The position numbers were made by a program, and so were the translations under genes. Below, piece after piece: positions 38,471 to 46,306 of a stretch of DNA of 64,000 nucleotides (position 1 is the first letter of the stretch; every line of letters starts with the position of its first letter). The stretch comes from Cupriavidus taiwanensis LMG 19424 (GTDB lineage Bacteria > Pseudomonadota > Gammaproteobacteria > Burkholderiales > Burkholderiaceae). The notes beneath the pieces were generated by a model. That model was not told the DNA's origin and ran no database searches. It saw nothing but the letters and a program-made list of their open reading frames with translations. The DNA is taken from contig NC_010528.1 in NCBI RefSeq assembly GCF_000069785.1, positions 3,264,001 to 3,328,000 on the forward strand, given 5' to 3'.

Positions 38471-40995
38471 CGCGCCCCTCCTTGCGTCGCGGTGGAAGCG
38501 GCCGGCGCGGTGCCGGCCTGGGCGCGCCAGCGGCGCAGCAGCAGCGCATTGCCGACCACGCTGACGCTGGAGAACGCCATCGCCGCGCCAGCCACCACCG
38601 GATTGAGCATGCCGGCCGCGGCCAGCGGGATCCCCACCACGTTATAGATAAAGGCCCAGAACAGGTTCTGGCGGATCTTGCGCACGGTGCGGTGCGAGAC
38701 CGCCAGCGCATCGGCCACCAGCGCCGGGTCGCCGCGCATCAGCGTGATGCCGGCGGCGTGCATGGCGACGTCGGTGCCGGTCGACATGGCAATGCCGACA
38801 TCGGCCGCGGCCAGCGCCGGCGCATCGTTGATGCCGTCGCCCACCATCGCCACCACCGCGCCATCGCGCCCCAGCGCCTGCACCCGGGCGGCCTTGTCTT
38901 CGGGCAGGACCTCGGCCTGCACGTCGTCCAGCCCGAGCGCCTGTGCCACACGCGCCGCGGCGCCGGCGTTGTCGCCGGTCAGCATCACCGTGCGCACGCC
39001 GGCGGCACGCAGCCTGGCGATCGCCGCCGGCGCGCCCGGCTTGATGGCATCGCCGAACGCGACCAGCCCGGCCACGCGCGGCGGCGCGGCCTGCACCAGC
39101 CAGGACACGGTGCGCCCTTCCGACTGCAGCTGCTGCGCCACCGCCGCCAGCGCGCCGGCCGGCGCGCCCAGCGAGTCGCGCAGGCGCTCGCTGCCCAGCT
39201 GCAGGGACTGGCCGTCGACCACGCCCGCAATGCCGCGGCCCGGCAGGGCCTGCACGCCGCTGGCCTGCGGCACGGCGATGCCGCGCGCCTGCGCCGCGGC
39301 CAGCACGGCCCGCGCCAGCGGATGCTCGCTGCCGGCCTGCAGCGCGGCCAGCTGCGCCAGCAGTGCGCTGCCGTCGGCGTCGGCAGGATCGGCCGCATGC
39401 AGCGCCACCACTTCGGGCTTGCCCACCGTCAGCGTGCCGGTCTTGTCGAACGCCACCACCCCCACCCGGTGCGCCACTTCCAGCGCCTCGGCGTCCTTGA
39501 TCAGGATGCCGGCGCGCGCGCCGGCGCCGGTGCCGGCCATGATCGCGGTGGGCGTGGCCAGCCCCAGCGCGCACGGGCAGGCGATCACCAGCACCGCCAC
39601 GGCATTGAGCAGCGCCGCTTCCCAGTCGCCGGCAAAGAGGCCCCAGCCCAGCACCGTCACCAGCGCAATGGCCAGCACCACCGGCACGAACACCGCGCTG
39701 ACGCGGTCGACCAGGCGCTGGATCGGCGCCTTGGCCGCCTGCGCGTGCTCGACCATGCGGATGATGCGCGCGAGCACGGTCTCGGCGCCCACCGCCATGG
39801 TGCGCGCGACCAGCAGGCCTTCGAAGTTGATGGCGCCGCCGGTGATGCGGTCGCCGGGCTGCTTGGGCACGGGCAGGCTTTCGCCGGTCAGCATGGATTC
39901 ATCGGCATGGCTGGTGCCCTCGACCACCTCGGCGTCCACCGGGATGCGCTCGCCGGGGCGCACCACGATTTCATCGCCGACGACCACGGCCGACAGCGGC
40001 ACGCCCTGCTCGACGCCGCCGCGGCGCACGCGCGCGGTATCGGGCCGCAACGCCGCCAGCGCGCGGATGGCATCGGCAGTCTGGCGCTTGGCGCGCGTCT
40101 CCAGCCACTTGCCCAGGCGCACCAGCGTGATCACCACCGCGGCGCTTTCGAAGTACAGGTGCGGCATGGCATCGGCCGGCGTGCGCCACATCAGCCACAG
40201 CGACAGCCCGTAGGCGGCGGTGGTGCCCAGCGCCACCAGCAAATCCATATTGCCGGCGCCGGCGCGCACCGCCTTCCAGCCCGCCTTGTAGAAGCGCCAG
40301 CCGAACACGAACTGCACCGGCGTGGCCAGCAGCCACTGCACCCACGCCGGCAGCATCCAGTGCACGCCGAACCATTCCAGCACCATCGGCGCCACCAGCG
40401 GCAGCGACAACGCCGCGGAGATCGCCACCGGCCAGGGACTATCCCAGAAGGCGGGGCGCGTAGCCTGCCCCGGCTGGCCGGGCCGCGCCACGGCGCCTGC
40501 CTGCGCCGCATCCACCACCGGCGTCGCGCCATAGCCGGCGCGCGCGACCGCGCCCGCCAGCGCCGCGGGGTCGGCGGTGCCCCGCAGCAGCGTCACGCTG
40601 GCGCGCTCGGTCGCCAGGTTGACGGTGGCCTCGACTACGCCCGGCACGGCGCGCAGCGCTTTTTCGACCCGCGCCACGCACGAGGCACAGGTCATGTCGG
40701 CGATATTCAGCTCGATGGTGTCCTGAGGCACGGCATAGCCGGCGTCGGCGACGGCGCGCGCGGCGGCGGGCAGCACCGCGGCGGACGCCGCGCGCAGCGT
40801 GGCGGCCTCGGTGGCCAGGTTGACGGCGACGTCGCGCACGCCCGGCACCTTGGCCAGGGCTTTTTCGACGCGTCCCACGCAGGAAGCGCAGGTCATGCCC
40901 TCGACCGGCAGCCGCCACTCGGGCATGGCGTCTGCGGGGGGGCGGAGGTCGGTGCCGACCGGTTGGGAAGCGAGCACAGCGCTGGAATCTGGCAT
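38467..40995 (-). CDS. copA: Copper-exporting P1B-type ATPase CopA
   Basis: CopA pumps Cu(I) from the cytoplasm to the periplasm. The 842-residue product has two N-terminal heavy-metal-associated domains, with CxxC in GMTCASC (about residues 34-40) and DMTCASC (about 105-111). The actuator motif is TGES in MLTGESLPV, the membrane copper site is CPC in [15 protein letters not shown], the phosphorylated Asp is in FDKTGTLT, and the hinge is [19 protein letters not shown]. Length is normal for the two-domain type. It overlaps cueR by four bases, and its promoter at 41028-41058 has a CueR-type layout. Confidence 0.97.
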   Translation of the reverse strand: MPDSSAVLASQPVGTDLRPPADAMPEWRLPVEGMTCASCVGRVEKALAKVPGVRDVAVNLATEAATLRAASAAVLPAAARAVADAGYAVPQDTIELNIADMTCASCVARVEKALRAVPGVVEATVNLATERASVTLLRGTADPAALAGAVARAGYGATPVVDAAQAGAVARPGQPGQATRPAFWDSPWPVAISAALSLPLVAPMVLEWFGVHWMLPAWVQWLLATPVQFVFGWRFYKAGWKAVRAGAGNMDLLVALGTTAAYGLSLWLMWRTPADAMPHLYFESAAVVITLVRLGKWLETRAKRQTADAIRALAALRPDTARVRRGGVEQGVPLSAVVVGDEIVVRPGERIPVDAEVVEGTSHADESMLTGESLPVPKQPGDRITGGAINFEGLLVARTMAVGAETVLARIIRMVEHAQAAKAPIQRLVDRVSAVFVPVVLAIALVTVLGWGLFAGDWEAALLNAVAVLVIACPCALGLATPTAIMAGTGAGARAGILIKDAEALEVAHRVGVVAFDKTGTLTVGKPEVVALHAADPADADGSALLAQLAALQAGSEHPLARAVLAAAQARGIAVPQASGVQALPGRGIAGVVDGQSLQLGSERLRDSLGAPAGALAAVAQQLQSEGRTVSWLVQAAPPRVAGLVAFGDAIKPGAPAAIARLRAAGVRTVMLTGDNAGAAARVAQALGLDDVQAEVLPEDKAARVQALGRDGAVVAMVGDGINDAPALAAADVGIAMSTGTDVAMHAAGITLMRGDPALVADALAVSHRTVRKIRQNLFWAFIYNVVGIPLAAAGMLNPVVAGAAMAFSSVSVVGNALLLRRWRAQAGTAPAASTATQGGAR

Positions 40996-41027
40996 GGTTC
41001 TGAGTCATCCACAGTGTCGATGTCAGC

Positions 41028-41058
41028 ATCATGGACCTTACCATCATTGGAAGGTCAA
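41028..41058 (-). promoter_or_regulatory. CueR-type promoter/operator of copA-cueR
   Basis: On the minus strand TTGACC (41058-41053) and CATGAT (41033-41028) are separated by a 19-base spacer. The dyad ACCTT-N11-AAGGT (41035-41055) lies in the spacer, as in E. coli copA. Transcription would start near 41,021, about 25 bases before copA. Confidence 0.8.
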
Positions 41059-41107
41059 GGCCCGCATCAGAGGACGCCAGCGCCACGTCGACGCAGGAAA
41101 ATTTCCC

Positions 41108-41138
41108 TTGCGCTTCCCATGGTGGCAAGGTTCACACT
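41108..41138 (+). promoter_or_regulatory. CueR-type promoter/operator of copZ
   Basis: TTGCGC (41108-41113) and CACACT (41133-41138) have a 19-base spacer containing TTCCC (41114-41118) and CAAGGTT (41126-41132), the MerR/CueR half-site pattern. It faces copZ, leaving a leader of about 45 bases. Confidence 0.7.
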
Positions 41139-41190
41139 ATGTCTGTCGCGGCTCCATGCCGCGTTTCGATCCCGTCAGGAGCGTTACAAC

Positions 41191-41391
41191 ATGATCCAGT
41201 TCCAGGTAGAAGGCATGACGTGCAACCACTGCGTCGGCGCCATCACGCGTGCCGTGCAGGCCGTCGACCCCGCCGCCCGCGTCAGCGCGGATGTGCCGGC
41301 CCAGGCCGTGCGCGTCGACAGCGGCGCCGACACGCAGGCTTTGCGCGAGGCGATAGAGGAAGCCGGCTATCCGGTCAGGTCGGTGGCCTGA
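41191..41391 (+). CDS. copZ: Copper chaperone, heavy-metal-associated domain (CopZ)
   Basis: A 66-residue single-domain metallochaperone that carries Cu(I) to CopA. The metal-binding motif MTCNHC has Cys11 and Cys14, followed by VGAITRAVQAVDPAARVSADV and the closing EAIEEAGYPV, the complete beta-alpha-beta-beta-alpha-beta fold. AGGAG lies ten bases before the ATG. It is divergent from copA-cueR, and its own promoter has a CueR-type spacer. The gene ends at a bidirectional terminator shared with the convergent ompW. Confidence 0.94.
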   Translation: MIQFQVEGMTCNHCVGAITRAVQAVDPAARVSADVPAQAVRVDSGADTQALREAIEEAGYPVRSVA

Positions 41392-41409
41392 GCCGTCGCC
41401 TCGCCAGCA

Positions 41410-41435
41410 AAAAGGGCGCCCCCGGGCGCCCTTTT
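41410..41435. terminator. Bidirectional terminator between copZ and ompW
   Basis: AAAAGGGCGCC (41410-41420) pairs with GGCGCCCTTTT (41425-41435) across CCCG. A-tract and T-tract flanks make it functional in both directions, after copZ rightward and after ompW leftward. Confidence 0.9.
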
Positions 41436-41458
41436 CTTCAGCCTGCCGTGTGCCGCGT

Positions 41459-42181
41459 TCAGAAGCGGTAGCCCACGTTCAGGTACGTCACCACCGGATC
41501 GATCTTGATCTTGGTGTGCGACTGGATTGTCACCGGCCCCGCCTGGGTGGTGAACGATGCGCGCGTCGACAGCGGCACGTAGGACACCGACAGCCCGACG
41601 AACCAGTGGTCGTTGATGGCGTAGTTGGCGCCGATATTGAACACCGGGTTCCACGACGGCTTGGCGCTGGCGGTCATGCGCGCGCCCGGCGCGAACTCGC
41701 GGTTGACGAAGTTCTGGTTGGTGATGGTCTCGTCGGTGAACCAGGTGTAGTTCACGCCGATGCCGACATAGGGACGGAACCTGGTCTTGGCGTCGAAGAA
41801 GTGGTACTTGACCACCAGCGCCGGGCTCCACTGCTTGACCGAGCCGAGCTTGCCGTACTGGGCGTAGTTGCCGGTGCCCTTCACATCATGCTTCGGCGGA
41901 ATGCCCGCGACAATTTCGCCGGAAATGTTGTCGGTAAAGAAATGGGTGAAGGCCAGGCCCAGGGTGTCGGCGGACTCGATTTCCGCGCCGGTGTTCGGCC
42001 GGGTCATGCCGACCGGGCGACCGCCAATGCTGTCGACGGTCAGCGGATCGGCGGAGCTGTTCGGCATCACGCGGAACCAGCCCATGCTGACGATATTGCT
42101 GCCCGCGGACTGCGCGTGTGCGGCTCCGGTCAGGGCCATCACGGCGCCCGCGGCCAGCATCTTCTTATAAGTCGAATTCAT
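41459..42181 (-). CDS. ompW: OmpW-family outer membrane protein
   Basis: An eight-stranded outer-membrane barrel of the OmpW family, implicated in small hydrophobic molecule passage. From the ATG at 42181 it has 240 residues: signal MNSTYKKMLAAGAVMALTGAAHAQ, then a long strand-rich domain with GLAFTHFFTDNISGEI, KYHFFDAKTRFRPYVGIGVNYTWF and a final YLNVGYRF ending in aromatic Phe, the outer-membrane insertion signal. ATGs at 42190 and 42199 are alternatives; the GAGG ribosome site is very close to 42181, so 42190 is possible. Confidence 0.92.
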   Translation of the reverse strand: MNSTYKKMLAAGAVMALTGAAHAQSAGSNIVSMGWFRVMPNSSADPLTVDSIGGRPVGMTRPNTGAEIESADTLGLAFTHFFTDNISGEIVAGIPPKHDVKGTGNYAQYGKLGSVKQWSPALVVKYHFFDAKTRFRPYVGIGVNYTWFTDETITNQNFVNREFAPGARMTASAKPSWNPVFNIGANYAINDHWFVGLSVSYVPLSTRASFTTQAGPVTIQSHTKIKIDPVVTYLNVGYRF

Positions 42182-42297
42182 AATCCTCATACTCCTCATT
42201 CGGTAACTGCCGCGTGCATTATCCGGCGAGCCCGCGCCGGGTTGTTTCATCAATGACACGGTTTCGTAGAGGCCGCCCCCTAAAAGGAGGGTTAACC

Positions 42298-42402
42298 ATG
42301 AGGAAATGGCGCGGCAGCGGCGCTCCGGGCCGCCATCCGCTGCATCCACGCAACGGTTTATGTCGCGCGGCGGAAAAAACCCTGACACAGAAGCGGTTTT
42401 AG
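42298..42402 (+). CDS. Small open reading frame with strong ribosome site (34 residues)
   Basis: AAGGAGGG stands six bases before an ATG at 42298, a near-perfect Shine-Dalgarno. The frame encodes 34 residues (MRKWRGSGAPGRHPLHPRNG and so on), basic and without membrane segment, ending in TAG at 42402, next to a strong hairpin. It lies in the gap between ompW and the alkyl sulfatase gene and reads opposite to both. I cannot tell whether it is a real small protein; I would keep it as a candidate only. Confidence 0.35.
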   Translation: MRKWRGSGAPGRHPLHPRNGLCRAAEKTLTQKRF

Positions 42403-42437
42403 GGCCCAGGCGCGCAACAGCGGGCGCGCCTGGGCCC
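42402..42437. terminator. 14-bp perfect hairpin downstream of the alkyl sulfatase gene
   Basis: GGGCCCAGGCGCGC (42402-42415) pairs perfectly with GCGCGCCTGGGCCC (42424-42437). It lies nine bases beyond the sulfatase stop. The tail leftward is TAAAACC, with few U residues, so it may be a weak terminator or a stability element. Confidence 0.6.
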
Positions 42438-42445
42438 GGATGCCG

Positions 42446-44434
42446 TCAGGGTGTCACGATGGCAAAGTTGGGCTCGGACTTGTCCATCAGCCCCGCCCAC
42501 GCCGCCAGCGCCTGCGAGTCCCCCTCGACGCGCGCGCGTCCCGCCTGGGTCTCGGCCTGCAACGTGGTCTGGCCGGCCAGCACGCCCATCAGCCCGGCCC
42601 GCGGCATGGTCAGCGTGGCCTGCGGCGAGGCGTGCTGCGCGTCGGCCTTGTAGCGGAACACGCCGTTTTCGACGGTCAGCGCGAAACGCTTGCCGGTGTC
42701 CGGCTGTACCCAGTTCAGCGCCAGCGTCTTGCCAGCGGCACGATCGCCGTTCAGGCTGATCGCCAGGTAGTCCAGGAACATGGTGTCGGTCATCGCGCGC
42801 AGCACGTCCGGGCTGCCGGTGCGGCGGCCGGTCCGGGGCGGGCCGCCGCGCAGTTCCGCGGCGCCGCTCAGGTAGGCGTTGCGCCAGGTCGACGATTCCG
42901 CCTGGTAACCCAGCTGCTCCAGCGCATCGGCCTCAAGCTCGCGCGCCGCCTGGTTGGACGGATCGGCAAAGACCACGTGCTTGACCACCTCGGCGACCCA
43001 GCGGTACTCGCCGCGCGTGTAGGCGGCGCGGGCCTGCTCCAGCACGCGCGCCGCGCCGCCCATGAATTCGACATAGCGCTTGCCCGCCTCTTCCGGCGGC
43101 AGCGGGTTCAGGTTGGCCGGGTTGGCGTCATACCAGCCCAGGTAGCGCTGGTACACCGCCTTGGCGTTGTGGCTGACGGTGCCGTAGTAGTCGCGCAGGT
43201 GCCACTCGCTCGCCAGCGACGGCGGCAGCTTCACGCGCTCGGCGATCTCGGCCGGCACGTAGCCCTCGTTGGCCAGCCGCAGCGACTGGTCGTGGATGTA
43301 CTTGTAGCCGTCGCGCTGCTTGCCCAGGTAGGTGACGATCTCCTGGCGGCCCCAGGTGGGCCAGTGGTGCTGGGCGAACAGCACCTCGGTGCGGGCGCCG
43401 TAGCGGTCGATGGTCTCGTCCAGCGCGCGCCACCACTGGTTGGCATCGCGCACCTGCGCGCCGCGGATGGTGTAGAGGTTGTGCAGGTTGTGGGTGGCGT
43501 CCTCGGCCGCGCACAGGGCCTGCCACTGCGGGAAGTACATCAGCATCTCGGCCGGGGCCTCGGTACCCGGCGCCATCAGGAACTCGATCTGCACGCCGTC
43601 GATGATGCGGGTCTCGCCGGTCTTGTGGATCAGGTCGGTCGGCGGGATCAGCGTCAGCGTGCCGTGCGCGACGGCCTTGCCCAGGCCCACGTCGACCTGG
43701 CCGGTGGCCGAGCGCGGCAGGTTGAAGCCATACATGTACTGCGCGCGGCGGCTCATGGCATTGCCGGCAAAGACGTTCTCGCTGACGGCTTCTTCCATGA
43801 AGCCTTCCGGCGCCAGCACCTTGACCCGGCCGGACTTGACGTCTTCCTCGGTGGTGACGCCCTTGACGCCGCCGAAGTGGTCGCCATGGCTGTGGGTGTA
43901 GATCACCGCCACCACCGGTTTCTTCGGCCGGTGCCGGAAGTAAAGCTCGAGGCCGGCGCGCGAGGTCTCGATCGCGGTCAGCGGGTCGATCACGATCAGC
44001 CCGGACTCGCCCTCGATGATCGTCATGTTGGCGATATCGAAGCCGCGCACCTGGTAGATGCGGTCCGTCACCTGGAACAGGCCGTGGTGCAGGTTGAGCC
44101 GGGCCTGGCGCCACAGGCTGGGATTCACGGTGGCCGGCGCGGTCTCCGGCTTGAGGAAATCGTAGGGAGCCAGCGTCCACACCACGTTGCCCCTGGCGTC
44201 GCGGATCTCGGTGTCGTCCAGCGTGCCGACGAAGCCGCGGCGCGCCGCGTCGAAGTCGCGCCGGTCCTGGAACGGCAGCTGCTGCAGCACGGCAGCATTG
44301 GCGCGGGCGGTGGCATCGGTGGCGGGCTTGCCGGCACTGGCCGCGGCGGAAGCGGCGCCGGCGGTCCCGGCAACGGTGAAGGCGGCGGCGGCCAGCGCGG
44401 TGGCGGCGGCGGCAAAAACAGTCGGATACGGCAT
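42446..44434 (-). CDS. Secreted alkyl sulfatase (SdsA1/metallo-beta-lactamase fold)
   Basis: This family hydrolyses alkyl sulfates such as dodecyl sulfate to the alcohol and sulfate using a binuclear zinc centre. The 662-residue product has a signal peptide (MPYPTVFAAAATALAAAAFTVAGTAGAASA), the zinc motif THSHGDHFGG (about residues 172-181), the family block YMYGFNLPRSATGQVDVGLG, and the C-terminal sterol-carrier-like domain (from about residue 540, FLDYLAISLNGDRAAGKTLALNW). Length matches SdsA1-type enzymes. AGGAGACCAGG precedes the ATG. Its divergent neighbour is a TetR regulator, with a 24-bp palindrome between. Confidence 0.95.
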   Translation of the reverse strand: MPYPTVFAAAATALAAAAFTVAGTAGAASAAASAGKPATDATARANAAVLQQLPFQDRRDFDAARRGFVGTLDDTEIRDARGNVVWTLAPYDFLKPETAPATVNPSLWRQARLNLHHGLFQVTDRIYQVRGFDIANMTIIEGESGLIVIDPLTAIETSRAGLELYFRHRPKKPVVAVIYTHSHGDHFGGVKGVTTEEDVKSGRVKVLAPEGFMEEAVSENVFAGNAMSRRAQYMYGFNLPRSATGQVDVGLGKAVAHGTLTLIPPTDLIHKTGETRIIDGVQIEFLMAPGTEAPAEMLMYFPQWQALCAAEDATHNLHNLYTIRGAQVRDANQWWRALDETIDRYGARTEVLFAQHHWPTWGRQEIVTYLGKQRDGYKYIHDQSLRLANEGYVPAEIAERVKLPPSLASEWHLRDYYGTVSHNAKAVYQRYLGWYDANPANLNPLPPEEAGKRYVEFMGGAARVLEQARAAYTRGEYRWVAEVVKHVVFADPSNQAARELEADALEQLGYQAESSTWRNAYLSGAAELRGGPPRTGRRTGSPDVLRAMTDTMFLDYLAISLNGDRAAGKTLALNWVQPDTGKRFALTVENGVFRYKADAQHASPQATLTMPRAGLMGVLAGQTTLQAETQAGRARVEGDSQALAAWAGLMDKSEPNFAIVTP

Positions 44435-44488
44435 CCTGGTCTCCTGGATCCGGCGCCGGGCACGGGCGTGGCCGGCAGCGCTTATGTC

Positions 44489-44512
44489 ATTGTGCTGAAC
44501 GTTCAGTACAAT
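44489..44512. promoter_or_regulatory. 24-bp palindrome, candidate TetR operator
   Basis: ATTGTGCTGAAC (44489-44500) is followed directly by GTTCAGTACAAT (44501-44512); the arms match at 11 of 12 positions. It lies 55 bases upstream of the sulfatase start and 99 bases upstream of the tetR start, ideal for repression of both. Confidence 0.8.
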
Positions 44513-44611
44513 TCCGGAGTTTGCTGGCAGACCTCGTCTACTGTCAAATAGAGCCCTGCCGGGTCCGGCCTGCTTCGACGCCTGGTCCCGCTCCACTTGC
44601 CGCCCCTATCC

Positions 44612-45250
44612 ATGCCTTCGATCCCGCAGTCCGCCGAGCCCGCCGCATCCCGCCACGCCGCGCCGGTCGCCAAGAACCGGCGCGGGCTGGAAACCCGCGA
44701 ACGGGTGCTCGCGGTCACGCGCGGGCTGATCAGCGCGCACGGTTACGCCGAGGTGACGCTCGACCAGATTTCCGCCGAGGCCGGCGTGGCCAAGAGCAGC
44801 CTGCTGTGGCATTTCGGCAGCAAGGAAATGCTGCTGGCGGAGGCCGCCACCAGCCTGTTCCGCCAGATCGGCGAGGAACTGGGCGCCGAGCCCCACCACG
44901 GCAGGACGGCGGCACGGCGGCTGGAGAACAGCTTCGACCGGGTCGCCGACTACCTCACCGCCAATCCAGAAGCCAAGGGCGTGGTGCTGGCGCTGCTCTT
45001 CTCAGGCAGCGTGCCGGCCAGTGTGCGCGAGGAAATTCGCCGCGGCTGGGACAGCCACGTGCAAGACCTGGTGGCGGCGCTGTCGGCGCCGGGCCGTCCG
45101 CTGCCTGCGCCGATGGCGCGCCTGATGATCGCGACCATCCACGGCTGCTACTGCCACTGGTACGCCAGCGACCGCAGCGAACCGATCGCCGCCTTCCTGG
45201 CGCCGGCGCGCGAGTTGTTCGCCGACTGGCTGCGCAGCCGCGACCGCTGA
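44612..45250 (+). CDS. TetR-family transcriptional regulator
   Basis: A 212-residue TetR repressor. The helix-turn-helix is in TRERVLAVTRGLISAHGYAEVTLDQISAEAGVAKSSLLWHFGSKEMLLAEA (about residues 25-75); the ligand domain follows from 80. The ATG at 44612 was chosen over an upstream TTG (44597). It is divergent from the alkyl sulfatase, and the palindrome between them is the likely operator, so induction by an alkyl sulfate or its alcohol is a reasonable inference. It ends at 45250, next to the stop of the convergent cyclodeaminase-family gene. Confidence 0.92.
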   Translation: MPSIPQSAEPAASRHAAPVAKNRRGLETRERVLAVTRGLISAHGYAEVTLDQISAEAGVAKSSLLWHFGSKEMLLAEAATSLFRQIGEELGAEPHHGRTAARRLENSFDRVADYLTANPEAKGVVLALLFSGSVPASVREEIRRGWDSHVQDLVAALSAPGRPLPAPMARLMIATIHGCYCHWYASDRSEPIAAFLAPARELFADWLRSRDR

Positions 45251-46204
45251 TCAGGCGCGGCTGGCGAGCACGCACGCGGCCAGGTCCCACAGCGCATAGC
45301 CCACGCTTTTGAACACCAGCGGGCTGCCCTCCCGCGCGCGGATCGCGTCGGCCTGCAGGATCGCGGTCTCGAGCGGCTGCACGTCGGCCCAGTCGATGCC
45401 GGCCTGCAGCAGGTCGCCGGCCTCGTCCTCGATGCCGAACAAGGTATCGGCCAGCAGCCGGCCGTGGTCCGCGGCGGCATGGCATAGCGCCGGCGGCAGC
45501 TCGCACATGTCGGGTCGGAACGCGCCGACCGCGGCAATGAAGTGATGGTCGCGCCAGAGCCCGCTGTCCAGGTCCGGCAGCACCGGGCTGCGGCTCGAGG
45601 TCACCGTGACCACCATCGATACGCGCGGCAATACCGCCGCGACCGAGTCTGTCACCTGTGCTTCCACGCCCAGCGCACGCGCATGCGCCGCCAGGGCCTC
45701 GGCCTTGTCGCGCGTGCGCGAATGCAGCCACAGCCGGTGCACGCCCAGCCCGGCAACGAAGGCCTCCAAATGCGTCAGCGCCTGCACGCCCGCGCCGACG
45801 ATCAGCAGCTCGCCGTCCGGGCACGCGGCAAAGCGCTGCGCCGCCAGCAGCGACACCGCCGCGGTGCGCCGTCCCGTCACGGTCGGACCGTCGAGCATGG
45901 CGATGCGCGCGCCGGTATGCGCATCGGCCACCACCACCTCGCCGAGGATGCTGGGCAGGCCGCGCTGCGGGTTATCGGGGTGCACGGTGATGTTCTTGGT
46001 CATCACCAGCTCGCGGTTCCGGGCCGGCATGACCAGCAGCGTGCCCGCGCCCTGCCCTGCATCGCCCACCGGCAGCGCGATGCGCGGCGGCGCCGTGGCG
46101 GTGCCGTCGCGCAGCTCGGCCAGCATGTCGGCGATGGCTTGCGCCAGTTCGGGATACGGCAGGCGCGCCGCGGTGGTGGCGGCGTTGAAGGGAACGAGGG
46201 ACAT
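45251..46204 (-). CDS. Ornithine cyclodeaminase/mu-crystallin family protein
   Basis: A 317-residue NAD(P)-dependent enzyme of the ornithine-cyclodeaminase family, which also includes cyclic imino-acid reductases and opine-type dehydrogenases. The NAD-binding motif is LLIVGAGVQALTHLEAF (about residues 120-136); MTKNITVHPDNPQRGLPSILGEVVVAD and MLDGPTVTGRRTAAVSLLAA are family blocks. The segment ITVHPDNPQRGLPS resembles ketimine reductase members (delta-1-pyrroline/piperideine-2-carboxylate). Specific activity cannot be set from sequence. The ATG at 46204 was chosen over one at 46225. No clear operon partner. Confidence 0.88.
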   Translation of the reverse strand: MSLVPFNAATTAARLPYPELAQAIADMLAELRDGTATAPPRIALPVGDAGQGAGTLLVMPARNRELVMTKNITVHPDNPQRGLPSILGEVVVADAHTGARIAMLDGPTVTGRRTAAVSLLAAQRFAACPDGELLIVGAGVQALTHLEAFVAGLGVHRLWLHSRTRDKAEALAAHARALGVEAQVTDSVAAVLPRVSMVVTVTSSRSPVLPDLDSGLWRDHHFIAAVGAFRPDMCELPPALCHAAADHGRLLADTLFGIEDEAGDLLQAGIDWADVQPLETAILQADAIRAREGSPLVFKSVGYALWDLAACVLASRA

Positions 46205-46306
46205 GCGCGGGCTCCGGCGGGACATGGCGAAGCGCCATTATTGCCCATGGCCACCGGCCGTGGCCGCGTCACCGGGCCCGGGGCCTGCGGGGCCCGTTCA
46301 CGGGTC

